Assembly (NCBI GenBank): GCA_036172225.1
Contig: CM069925.1
Coordinates: 21,070,225 to 21,134,224, forward strand
Length of the DNA: 64,000 bases
Direction: 5' to 3'
From: Cryptocoryne crispatula var. balansae
Lineage: Eukaryota; Streptophyta; Magnoliopsida; Alismatales; Araceae
The translations under genes were made by a program, and so were the position numbers. How positions within the stretch are numbered: position 1 is the stretch's first letter; every line of letters begins with the position of its first letter. The notes under the pieces are model-generated. The model was not told the DNA's origin, did not search any database, and saw only the letters and a list, made by a program, of their open reading frames with translations. Below are positions 11,491 through 22,015 of the stretch, one piece after another.

Positions 11491-12600
11491 CGACTTTGCT
11501 TTAGTGAGTTCTTCTCTTCTTTCCTAAGAATGTCCACTTGAAAACATGCTTATTTTCACTTTAGTTCTCATTTAAGCCATTTCCATTTCCTTGCATTGCT
11601 ATTTACTTGCTTACATGCTTGTTTGTTTCCTTGAAGCATCATCTTGTTTCTTCCAAGTTTACTTGCTCTCTGTTTATCTTTTTAAAAGCATATCGATATG
11701 ATTTCCAACTTTGTTAATCAACTTAATTCACCTTAGTATTTTAGATATCATTTTCTTTCATCCCTTGTTAAGCATACTTGCCTATTTCTTTCTAAGTCTA
11801 GTTCTCCTTTAGCAAATCTTTCAAAGCATGCTTAGTTAAATTACTGCTTTCTTCTATCCTAGTTTAATTTCATATCATTGTCTTGTCCACTTGTTTCCTA
11901 CAACATCTCATTAATCATTGTATGCTTTTATTTTCTTCTTGCTTGCTTCTTATTCCTTGACATTTCACTTGCATTTAGTTCGCATTGGAGTTTCGGGTTC
12001 GCCCATCTTCTTAGGACATCCGAGAAGGGAGGCTCTCTCCTCCCAAAGCCCCACACATCCAAACACCCCTCTTGGTGGTTGCCAACTCCTCCTCCGGGGG
12101 ATTCCCTCTCAAGGACCTGGGTAGCTTCCATCAAGGCCTCCGTAAGTCCCTGCATTTCGTGAAGGATTCCCTCTTCACCGATCGGGCTGGTTTGTACCAT
12201 TTTATCCCAAAACCCGGAGTACCTATTACCTATCATTGTGAAAAGAGTGACAACCTTAGATTGCTCGGCGTTGTGAGAGCATAGGGTCCTACCCATTTAT
12301 TTGAGTGGACAATATTTTCTCTTAACAAGCCATTAATTTGAGGTTGAAACAAAAAAATTGCGTTAATCATTCCAAGTCTTTGCTATTACTTGTTTGCAAA
12401 CAAAACCGAAAATTAAACAAAAATCCCAAAATCACCTAAAAAGAACCAAAACAAAAAATTTGCTTGAGGTTAATTTGCTTGACAACTTGCTTGTCCTGGA
12501 CAAAATAAAATCAAAACAAAAAAAGGGGTAAAAAAATCAAAACTAAAAAAAAATCCTTAAGCTTTTATTTGTCAACCTTCTTTTTCTATTGTGTTTATGA
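11491..12600 (+). other. Element A leader, non-coding
   Basis: A CT-rich first half (to about 12,000), then a GC-rich patch with CTTGGTGG and CCTCCGGGGG phrases, then A-rich sequence to 12,570. The middle patch (about 11,990-12,290) matches, in inverse, the leader of element B near 41,950-42,200. No conserved protein is visible. Confidence 0.55.
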
Positions 12601-12619
12601 ATTTATGGTCGTGTCGAGT

Positions 12620-14520
12620 TATCGGAATGGCGGATCAAGGATACGAGCAACTACGGCTTGGAGTATGACCAATCTTATTTCTATCCCGATGCCGTGTGTG
12701 CCGTCAATGAACCCGAAGTTCTCCCCGAACCTAGTGTCAAAATTCTCCTCAACCCAATCCAAATTCACTTTGGGAGGCATTCTCTCATGCCGACCCTACC
12801 CAACTTCGGCTAAAGCCATCCTCAAGGGTCGCCCTACGACCACATTCCTCCCGAAGGTGGTCTTCACATCTCTACCCCTCTGGCCTGGGGCACATCAACC
12901 CAATGTGCCCACTCATGACCATTCTCATACGGCTCATGGCCCCAATTTCTCCTCATCTGGTGGCTAATCTAGATCATCCCAATCCAAATGTTGTTGTTCC
13001 TTCTAGACCACCAGCTTTATTCCTCTAATCATCTCAACCTTACTCACCCTTTGGTGCATCCCCCAATGTACCCTTCTTATCCGGCCACTTCGGCCCATCA
13101 AGTCCCAATTCCGGTGCACCAAGCACCCACTTCTCCTCCTCCTCTTAGGGAACCTTCTCGTCGATCGTGCCATGATTAACAAGATCAATCGCATGGATGA
13201 GCAAGATAGAGAGCTTATACGTTTAATCGACCCCAAGGCCGTCCCCGAAATTTCTCTTCCTTCCCTCCCTACTTTTCATCTACCTCCCTCTGAGATGCCG
13301 GTATACCGTCGCTACAACGGAACCGGTAATCCCTTCATTCATGTCAAGGACTTTCTTTATGAGTCGGTAATGTGGCAAAATGATCCAAGGGCCCTTGCTT
13401 TTTTTTTTCAGAAGATCATTAGAGGGATCATCTTTAGAGTGGTTCTACTCGCTTGACTTTTTGGAGGCGAGTAACTTTGAAACTGTCAAAGCTAAATTCT
13501 TGCAGAGATATCAAGATAGAGTCGGACCAACATATTCCATCACTGACCTCATGGCTGAAAGAATGAGAAATGATGAAGACTTTACCAGATATCGGATAGA
13601 TGGAGGTCAATGGCGTAAAGGCTTCTTGATTCCATTTCGTAACCGGAGCAAGTGAAAATGATCATCACCAATGCCACTCCGCCTTAAAGAATATGTCATT
13701 GGCTTTGCATCACCCCACCTCCACGAGTGAACTTTATGAGAGGGCACGGTATATTCGCATACGTACTCGGGGACTCACCTATCATGAACTTGTTTGATCC
13801 TAGACCCCGAGCCGTCAAGAAAACCACTTTTACCACAACCGGCCCAAAGGATCGAGGGCGTAGTGACAAACGAAAACCTTAACGTTGTAGGGAACCCACC
13901 TATAAATTATCAACACCAGCTGTGGAACCCTCAACAAAATCAACCATTTAGAAACCCTCGTCTACCTCAACCTCAACCCTCGGGCCTTCCAGCCGTCGGC
14001 AAGAACAAGCCCCGATCCCTCAGCGACCGCAAGCCCCAGTTCTCCAACCAGCACGACAACAACTGGCCAACTACAACCAAGCACCCTCTCCCATGGCCTA
14101 CGAACCCCGAAAAGTTGGACCGAAGAGGAACCATTACCCGCTTTTGCCGTACTCTCTCGTGGACATTTTTAATGCACTCATGGCGGCAGGGCAAATTGCA
14201 TTGCCAAGGGAGAAGTCAGAGTGGCCTCAGAATGCCAACACAGAGCGATACTGCTTGTTTCATAGATATCCCCCGAGCACACCATGGAAAATTGTTTTCG
14301 GTTCAAAGACTATATCCACGATCTTAATGAGCAAGGCAAGATTGATCGGGACCGTATGGGGGAATACATCGTATCAGTTGAAAAAATCAACCTCAACGGC
14401 AGCATGCAACAGCTCAGCAGCAACAACAACAGAACCCCGGCTTAGGGATTATCCAAAACTTTTTACCTCCACATGCACCCGCGCCTGGGAATCAACACGT
14501 TAATCCCATCATGATTTCTT
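12620..14520 (+). pseudogene. Element A gag, frameshifted
   Basis: The clearest part is at 13,172-13,630: INKINRMDEQDRELIRLIDPKAVPEI, then VYRRYNGTGNPFIHVKDFLYE, DPRALAFFF and RRSLEGSSLEWFYSLDFLEA...KFLQRY. This is the retrotransposon gag core, parallel to residues 140-250 of the ORF of element B. The frame shifts at a run of ten T residues near 13,400-13,409. Around 14,090-14,400 a nucleocapsid-like zone follows: PLPYSLVDIFNALMAAGQIAL, then YCLFHRY...TMENCFRFKDYIHDL in two frames, with the C..H..C spacing of Tat gag. Gag forms the virus-like particle and binds element RNA. This copy is broken by frameshifts. Confidence 0.8.
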
Positions 14521-14532
14521 CTGAGGGGTATC

Positions 14533-15261
14533 ATGATCGGGGCTGACTGGCAAGTCGAGGGAGCCGCCTCCTCCATGCACATAAACTTACTTCACCCTCC
14601 TAACCGAACCGTCCACTCTATACCCCGAACAACTATGTCACATAATCCCATCACATTAAACAGAATGCCCATCATCCGAGCACCATCACGACCCATCATA
14701 ACACCACCAACCACACAACTCCAATCGGGACGGATCCTAATCCGCCCGATTAATCCACCACAAACATCACCACCACTAGGACCTATCATCATCCCGCCCC
14801 GTGCAAACATACCTACCTACTCTACCATGCCTCAAACCACTATTATTACGCCCGTCCCAAGAGCTCCCATCATTCAACCTAACCCGCCACCAACCACTAC
14901 TATCCCAGCCATAGCTTCTCAACTTGCCACAGTACTCAGAAGTGGGCGCATGTTCCAAAGGGTATTTCCCCAGGCCGGTCAATCAGGGTTGGTACCAGAA
15001 ACAGAAGAAGAACACATCGAAGAACCGTTGCCTGGGACATCCTATGACTTATTGAAGCATCTTGATAAAACCCTGGCACGAATCTCTATCTTAGAGTTGA
15101 TCAAAAGATCCAAAGTCCATCAAGAGGTTCTCCAACAATACTTACAGCGGGTGATGGTGAATGAGAGCCTCCCCCAGAAAAAATCTCATCAGTTCTGGTC
15201 CCGAGAAGTGAGTACCCGGCCCTTACATTCACAAAGGAAGAGTTGGGCGACCCGGAAATAA
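14533..15261 (+). pseudogene. Element A gag-pol linker (Pro/Ile/Thr-rich) with 'YDLLKHL' block
   Basis: An open stretch of 242 codons. The first 140 or so residues are a low-complexity linker of Pro, Ile, Thr and Arg. Then LATVLRSGRMFQRVFPQ and SYDLLKHLDKTLARISILELIKRSKVHQEVLQQYL follow. The 'RSGR...YDLL.HL....ARISI.ELL..S..H.E.L...L' block is the usual sequence between gag and protease in Tat elements. The frame changes just before the protease. Confidence 0.65.
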
Positions 15262-15731
15262 GGAAATGTGCCTTGTGCATCACAGTCAACATCAATGGCG
15301 TAGGCATTAAGTCATGTTTAGTCGATACCAGAGCATCCATTAATGTTCTGCCACCAGAAACATTACATCTTTGTGGATTCTCCAAGGAAGACATCCGGCC
15401 ATCTCAAATAACAGTGACTGCATATGACAAATCGAAAAAGCCTGCCGATGGCATGATTACATTAAATGTGAAGCTTGGACCTCGAACAGTCACTGTTAAC
15501 TTCCACATACTTGAGATGGATTCAACCTACAAAGCTATTCGGACGGCCCTATTTGGAAGCACTAGAGGCGGCCGCCTCCACCAATCACCAAGTTGTCTTA
15601 AATTCCTTTACAAGGGACATGTGATTAAGGTGACTAGCATGCCCTTAGACCGTCCATCTTCTCCACCACCACCCCTTGGGTTGCCAAACGAGCCAATTTT
15701 TGACAATCTTGGATCTTCCGGAAATGAGTAG
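15243..15731 (+). pseudogene. Element A retroviral-type aspartic protease domain
   Basis: The translation ALCITVNINGVGIKSCLVDT, then RASINVLPPETL, SQITVTAYDKSKKPADG, TLNVKLGPRTVTVNFHIL and STYKAI is the aspartic protease fold found between gag and RT. The active-site triad that is normally D-[ST]-G reads DTRAS here: the Gly is replaced by Arg, which should inactivate the enzyme. About 110 residues are recognisable. The end of the stretch (Pro/Ser-rich) does not belong to the domain. The protease would process the polyprotein. Confidence 0.75.
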
Positions 15732-15789
15732 GCAACCCTGTGCAAGTGTGGAGAAGGAAAAGAGAAGAAAATGAAACTATTGGGTGGCA

Positions 15790-15900
15790 TATAATGAAGA
15801 TTTTGGGATACCAGGAGGGCCGAGGACTAGGCAAAGAACTGCAAGGCATAGCCGAGCCAATCAATCCGGAGGTTACAACCAAAGAGCGGGTTTGGATATG
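15790..15900 (+). pseudogene. Element A G-patch domain
   Basis: In the frame starting near 15,794 the translation reads MKILGYQEGRGLGKELQGIA followed by EPINPEVTTKERVWI and a stop. This has the G-patch spacing (GYxxGxGLGxxxxGI), with all the key glycines. G-patch motifs occur next to the protease in some retroviruses, and similar GxGLG..LQGI blocks occur between protease and RT in plant Tat polyproteins; they act in RNA binding. Here it is the last recognisable domain before the point where RT is missing. Confidence 0.65.
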
Positions 15901-16199
15901 ATGGAACGACAACTCAATGGTCAAAATCTCAAAAGCAAATACTTTTCAGGATGCTTACAAAGGTTTTTCATCAAGAAAGAAACCATTCAACTGGCTGAGA
16001 ACAAGGAAGAACAAGAGATTGAGCAAGACAAGAGAAGAAGAACTGACGACCCTGAAGATAATTTGTATCCTGAAAGATCTCTTTTGTTTTCCACTGATGA
16101 AGAAGGGTCAAGCAATGAACCACTCCAGGCTGAACCACCTGTTGACCCACCTGAGGGTCATATTGCCAAACCGACTTGATAAAAAGTCCAACCAACTCC

Positions 16200-16700
16200 A
16201 CGAGGACCTTCCCTCATTACGTCATCTTTTGGGGCCGATGCCCCAACTCACTATGACGCTCTCCCCGGGCTTCTTGGCCCGATCCCTATTTTTAGGCCCT
16301 CAGGCCCAACTTATGGGTCCATGAACCCACTTGTTGCTTTTGGGCCACCAAGCCCCTCTACTAAATCTGGGCCTTTGTGCCCATTTCCTCCAACTTCGGG
16401 CTATCGAGCCCCTCTATTGAATCCGGGGCCTTTGTGCCCATTTTCTCCAACTCTGGGCCATCGAGCCCCTTTATTGAATCTGGGCCTTGTGCCCACTTCC
16501 TCCAACTCTTGGGCCATCAAGCCCCTCTACTAAATCCGGGCCTTTGTGCCCATTTTCTCCACTCTCGGGCCTCGAGCCCATCTCCCAAACTCCGGGCCTT
16601 TGATCCCGCATCCTCCTCTTATTGGGTCCATGAACCCATCTTCCTCTATGATCATCCGGCCCATCGGCCCATCACCTCTTCTGTCAACATTGGGACCGAA
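16200..16700 (+). repeat. Gly-Pro repeat zone in place of RT (30/60-bp tandem units)
   Basis: GC-rich units of about 60 bp, made of two 30-bp halves, with phrases GGGCCTTTGTGCCCATTT and CATCGAGCCCCTNTA. They translate to SGPLCPFPPTSGYRAPLLNPG-like repeats in several frames. The units resemble the Gly-Pro/Ala-Pro repeats at the C-terminus of the element B ORF. They occupy the interval between the G-patch and the integrase, where RT and RNase H would normally be. Confidence 0.75.
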
Positions 16701-17039
16701 AGCCCCCTTTATCAAACATTACTCGAAGTCTTCCCCTCTTTATCAATATCTTCTCCTACTCTGACTCCCGTAGTTGATCTCAACCCAAATCGGGCACCCA
16801 AAGCCCATTCCGTCTTTATGTTTAGCACTCCCCAAAAAACAATGCCCTCCTCGAAACTGAAATTTCGATCGAGGAAACATCTCAACTTGCCTCGGAAGGG
16901 CATTCGACCCAAGGAGCCACCAGATCCTCGATTGACCTCCTTTGCCCTCCATCCTCTTTAATAAATTCTTCTCCATCCACCTCCTCTTCTTCCTCTTATT
17001 CTTCCTTAGGTTTAGTTTCCAATAAAAATAGAACAAAAA

Positions 17040-18255
17040 TCAGAGGTAGAAGAGTTCCAGGAAGATACCTGCATCAGTTAGCTCAAAAAGCTTAGAACAC
17101 CATCTTAGGTGGAGTGCTTTATAAAAGGAGCTTGGCCGGTATTCTATTAAGATGCGTAGATGAAGAAGAGGCTGAATTGGTGCTTAAAGAAGCACACTCC
17201 GGAGTATGTGGAGGCCATGTAAATGCTCATGCTCTCGCCAAGAAAATCATCAGGCAAGGGTATTATTGGCCTACTCTGGAAGAAGATTGCTCGATCTTTG
17301 TCCGGCACTGTCATCAATGTCAACTCCACGCCGACAAGATCCACTCTCCCGCATCTTCCTTTCATCCGATCCACGCCCCATGGCCCTTCGCTATGTGGGC
17401 TTTTGATGTTATCGGACCCCTCGGTGACCCAAGCTCCACAAACAAAATCAAATCCTTCATTCTAACTGCAACAGAGTACTTCACCAAGTGGGCGGAAGCG
17501 GAAGCATATGTGGAGATCAAGGCATCAACAGTCTGCACCTTCATCAAGCGCAACATCATTGCCAGGCTCGGGATCCCAGGCGACATCATCACCGACAATG
17601 GACCGCAATTCATCTCTCAAGAGCTGCGTGACCTTTGCAACGACGTGCATCGATTGCATCATTCATCTCCATATTATCCTCAAGGCACCCGCGGCGTAGC
17701 CACCAATAAAACCCCGATAAAGATCATTAAGAAGACTTGTAAGTCCAAGAAATTCGCGGCGGCCAGATAAGCTAGTCGATGCTCTATGGGCCTACCGCAC
17801 TTCTATGTCGAACCCCAACGGGTCGACCCCCCTATGCCTTGGCATTTCGGGATGGAGGCGGTAGTTCCATACGAAGTAATCACTCCTTACCTCCGAGTCC
17901 GGATCGATCGAGATATCCCGATGGATGAACGCCGAGATTCTCTTCTCTCGCGCAACTCGAACTCTTGGATGAAAGGAGGCCGGCCGCTGCCGAACATGCT
18001 AGATCTTACCAAAATAGACTTAAAAGATTTTATCAGAAGAGGGTGGTGGAGAGAAAATTTGAAGTCGGTGAGGTTGTGCTTAAAAGAATATTTGTTAAGC
18101 CGGGCGGTCCCCTCTCCAAACTTCAACCTAATTGGGAAGGTCCATATGTGACTTCGGCTGTTTATCCCGGTAATTCATATAAGCTGACTAATGCAGAAGG
18201 AGAAGAACTAGCTCATCCCTGGAATGGTGTATACCTCAAAAAATATTTCCCTTAA
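17040..18255 (+). pseudogene. Element A integrase, frameshifted and missing the catalytic Glu
   Basis: The zinc-binding region reads HSGVCGGHVNAHALAKKI, then YYWPTLEEDCSIFVRHCHQC: HHCC complete. The core follows with MWAFDVIGPLGD (first Asp), TEYFTKWAEA and ITDNGPQFISQ (second Asp, near 17,592). The third block reads QGTRGVATNKT near 17,685-17,715; families have a Glu here, so the catalytic residue is lost. The C-terminal domain continues in other frames (FGMEAVVPYEVITP near 17,850; RRPAAAEHARSYQNRLKRFY and VGEVVLKRIF...NWEGPYVTSAV...WNGVYLKKYF to 18,255). The better residue preservation than in element C fits its younger age. Confidence 0.88.
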
Positions 18256-20388
18256 AAACAAAAGTCACAAAAAATCTATAAAATCCAAGGAGTGAAAGAT
18301 AATGATAACATCTAACGCTTGCTTGTTCGGTGCACCAATTTGTCACTTAGGGAAATAAGGATAGGCATCATACTGCACACACTACACGTCTAGTCTTGAG
18401 TTCCGATGATCGGAAGTTAGAGAGAAAGCAAGGCAATGCTTGGCAAAGGAAGGTCAACCTAACCCCATTCTCTTCTTGTTTCGGTCCAAAATAGATAAAA
18501 GGGGTTAGAATGAGGAGTATCGAAAATGCCCATTGCCTTAGTTGGAAAATGACTCTGAAGGTCCGACTTCTCATTAAAAGAAAAAGGTGCCAAAAGATGG
18601 GCAATGACCCCTCAGGTCAGCGAAAGAATAGACCTGTCTGAATGTGTACCCACAAAAGCCCAAAAACAAAAAGGCTCCAAAAGATGGGCAATGACCCCTT
18701 AGGTCAAAATCAAGCAAAAAGAAAAAAGACCTATCTGAATGTGGGCCATCAAAGAAAATGGGCTAGAAGGAAGGACCCGAAGAGGTCAAAACCCAAATGG
18801 GCAATATAGGTATTAGTAGAAAAACAAGTTCGACATCCCTGAATTCTACTAAGGACTTACCACCAATCATCTTCCTTCTTTAACCTCAAAGGATAGGGTT
18901 GACCGACTAGGTCCAAGAAGAGCCATAGCCTATCAAAGGCAGAAGGTCAGAAGATCTCTGACTAGGCACTTTCTTACACGTGATGCCTACTCTTAACCCT
19001 TAGGTAGCAATGAGAGAGGCACCTATAACAAGCAAAGCAAAGGATGAGACAATCGTGTCCCTCACACCAAACCAAACAAAAGAATCAAATATTTCAAAAA
19101 TCCTAAAAAAGAATATCCAAAACACCAAAAAATCATAAAAATACCAAAATACCAAAAACATTATAAAACCATCAAAACCCAAACAAATCAAAAATTTCAA
19201 AACACCCAAAGCTTGCTATCTAGATTGACTAGTCCGCCTTTGCATTCATGTTTAATTTCACTTTGCATATTTCCTTTTGTGCATACTTATGTTTTTTCTC
19301 GTTGTCTTTACCTTGAGCAAGGCCGATGTCCCTTGACAAAAGATCAAGGCAACTTTGCCCTCTCCTCGCAAGGGACTAAGCCAAAATAAAGTTCTAATAT
19401 CTTCTCTCAAGTGGATGCAGGAATAAGAGAAGGCATGCCAGCTTCATATCCCCAGAAACTTAGAGGAAACAAAAACAACAAAAAAAAATCAAAAAATTGA
19501 AAACCAAAACTGGACTACCCCGACCCCTATTAGGACTTGCATTTATTATTGCATCTATCAAAATAAATAATATTTAAGACGTTGAAGACCTCAAGTCTAG
19601 AGGGGGCCGAGCCCGAGAACCCCTTCAACAAAATCGTTGAGGGCCCAACATATTCCCTTGGCTTGCGGATAGGCCAAAGTTGAATATGCGGGGACGACGG
19701 TTTCTTCATAGATGTCCTGACCCATTATAGTCAACCTATATCTTCAACTATTTTCTTATACTCATTTGTCTTTCTTTAAACCCAAAGATGCATCATTTCA
19801 TACACCATCATGCATCATCCCACCACAACCATTTCCTGTTTCCTAATCCTACCATAACCTCCTTCCAGTCACATCGTGAACCCTTTTAAAGATGGTCTTG
19901 ATTTTTCAGAGAATTGGTTTCCCACATGTTTTAACAATGATTTCATCGAAACAAGAAGTTTTTCCATATCGAACTGAACCAGTATTGTTGAGTAAAACCT
20001 TATGAATTTGAAGAACCCAACCATGGTTGATTGGCTGTCTCCTCTTTACCATTTGCAATTTACTTTTCAATGCATTTCTACCGAGTCCAGCACACCATGC
20101 AAGCTCGGTCCTGGTCGGTAACAATTCTCCCCACGTGGGATTTTAGTTATTTACCTTCAGTACTATTCTTCTCTTTAACCTATCAACCAGAGGGAAGGTT
20201 TCGATAAGACAAAGGGTAATCTCAACTGCAAAGTTTTATTCCACTCAACTAGGCCAATGAGGGCGTGTCTAAATCTACACCTTGGCGTCACCTTTTCAGT
20301 CCATTACCACTTCATTCCGCTACGCCTCATTACGCTTCGCTACATTCGCCTACATTTCATTCATGTCACTCCCCTACAAAGTCGACGC
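18256..20388 (+). other. Element A 3' non-coding region
   Basis: About 2.1 kb without coding signal. It holds a tandem pair (18,590-18,760), an A-rich tract full of CAAAA (19,060-19,200), a hairpin at 19,331-19,349 and a short run of CGCTACATT-like phrases just before the polypurine tract (about 20,318-20,365). Each of these has a counterpart, in the same order, in the 3' region of element B. Confidence 0.65.
18590..18760 (+). repeat. Tandem pair, about 87-bp unit
   Basis: CCAAAAGATGGGCAATGACC followed by YCTYAGGTCA, GACCTRTCTGAATGTG occurs at 18,590 and again at 18,677. The inverse copy in element B (37,480-37,690) also has two units, spaced about 89 bp apart. Confidence 0.8.
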
Positions 20389-20403
20389 CAAGGCGAGGCA
20401 AGC
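20389..20403 (+). promoter_or_regulatory. Putative polypurine tract of element A
   Basis: CAAGGCGAGGCAAGC directly precedes the 3' LTR. The same AAGGCGAGGCAAGC stands before the 3' LTR of element B (minus strand, 35,330-35,343), which supports its role in plus-strand priming. Confidence 0.7.
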
Positions 20404-21891
20404 TATAGACACGCAATTTTGGCCTAGTTGGAGAGCTTAAATTCTTGTTTTCGTGAAGTATATTTGAGTAACCTTTCGAGGGAACCAAGTTTTCCGGAAA
20501 AATCAAGTTTTTCGGCACATTTCGAAGTAGATTGATGGGGCGTTGACCAGGTCAACGGGCCCTGCTTATAGGCACTGGCGCCACTGATTGGCACCGTATC
20601 CGGGTCCGACCGACCGGACAAAGTTGATGGGATAGTTCTGCAGATAAAGTTGCCCTCTTCTTGCCTATAAAAGGACCCCCATTTGTAGGCTTTAGGAGAG
20701 ACCAAGGGCGTCCCTCACCTCCTCTCATCCACCACTACACATCCCAAGCCTTGCAACCCCCCTCCAAGCTCTCAAACCGTCCCAAAATCATCTCCCAAAA
20801 CCCAAAAAAATCTTAGTTGCTTCTTGAAGGGATATTCCAGCAGAATGAAGTTGCCCTCTTTTGTGCTGTAGAAAGACCCCCATATGGAGGTTTTTGGACA
20901 CCCCAAGTCTGTCTCCCACCTCATCTCATCCACCACTACGAATATAAGCCTTCATAGCACCCTCTCAAGCCCTTAGATTATCCCAAAAGCCTTCCCCAAA
21001 AACCCAAAAACCTGCAGTTTCCTTCTTCAAAAATATGATTTTTCTCCAACTTTGAGGGCCTCTATACTCTATTTCTCTTACATATAGTTCCAAAACACTC
21101 TTCCATTAGCTTTACTTGAGTATTGTATGCTTGAAAAAGTCCTTTTTCCGTCTTGGAGGTCTTCCTACACTCCGGGGCGACGCCGCGAAGAAGGGAAGAA
21201 AATCTGCTGAAGCCAGTCCCTGGTGCCCTATAAATAGGGCGCTTTGACTTTGGTCAACGCGCCCCATCAAGGGGACACTGCAAAGAGCGGGCGCCCCATA
21301 TATGGGGCACTAGCGGGGCGTAATTCCCATTTTGCATTTTTTTGAGTTTATTTACCTTTACGGTCGATCCTTTACTCCCCCTTTCATTTTTAACTCTCAT
21401 TAACATGTCATTTAGCATATATTTAACCACTCATTTGCATTTTCATGCATATCTAAACCTTCTAAATAAGGGGTTGGGATTTAGTCTCAATCCGGTTAGT
21501 CTCTTTTCTTTTTGCATGTTTGAATTCAAATTTGAGCACGATACTATGCTTTCATTAGAACTAATGAACCTTTCACTTGTTTCTATGTTTTCTTAGCGGA
21601 CATTTTTAGGTAAATTCGACCGAGGCATAGCTTCAACCGGATCGAAGACAAAGGACTCACTAAGCTCTCTTCTTTCGGCCGGTCGGAGAGGAGAAGTCGG
21701 AACCCAACAATCTCCCCGCTTCCAAAGGTACGACGGTCATTTCTCTATTTCATTTCTTTTCATTCTACTATATTTTGGAGCCTTTGGCTCCTGGCGACCA
21801 CACCCACTAACATCCCATCCACCAAGTCACCAAAGCAAGCGTAGGGGCCGGAAGAGGGAGATCCGCGGATGTCCCATTTCGGGTGCTTACA
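20404..21891 (+). repeat. Element A 3' LTR (1,488 bp)
   Basis: Starts TATAGACACGCAATTTTGG (TG of the 5' LTR changed to TA) and ends GGGTGCTTACA. It carries the same promoter duplication as the 5' LTR; a short segment around 20,570-20,610 differs by deletion from 10,125-10,200. Confidence 0.9.
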
Positions 21892-21896
21892 CCGAA
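21892..21896. repeat. Target site duplication of element A, right copy (CCGAA)
   Basis: Identical to 9,958-9,962; the copia LTR sequence resumes directly after it (CCCCTGACCGACTGGGACAT). Confidence 0.9.
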
Positions 21897-22015
21897 CCCC
21901 TGACCGACTGGGACATTGTATGAACGAGGATTTAAATCCATATGGTAATTGATGATGGAAAGGATCAATGGATGTTATTTAGCTCCCCAAAGTCATTTGG
22001 GATCATAGGATGTGG
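21897..22015 (+). repeat. Copia 5' LTR, second segment
   Basis: Continues the LTR interrupted at 9,962; it matches 32,253-32,372 of the 3' LTR and ends with TTTGGGATCATAGGATGTG, after which the two LTR copies diverge. Confidence 0.8.

Larger units (their letters stand above)
9963..21891 (+). mobile_element. Element A: Ty3/gypsy (Tat-like) element lacking RT/RNase H
   Basis: A complete insertion with 5' LTR 9,963-11,467, 3' LTR 20,404-21,891 and 5-bp target duplication CCGAA. The internal order is primer-binding site, leader, gag, a protease-like domain, a G-patch, a Gly-Pro repeat zone, integrase, a long 3' non-coding region and a polypurine tract. RT and both RNase H domains are absent between the G-patch (15.9 kb) and the integrase (17.05 kb), so this copy could not replicate by itself even before its frameshifts. 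It sits inside the copia 5' LTR and is therefore younger than the copia. Confidence 0.9.
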
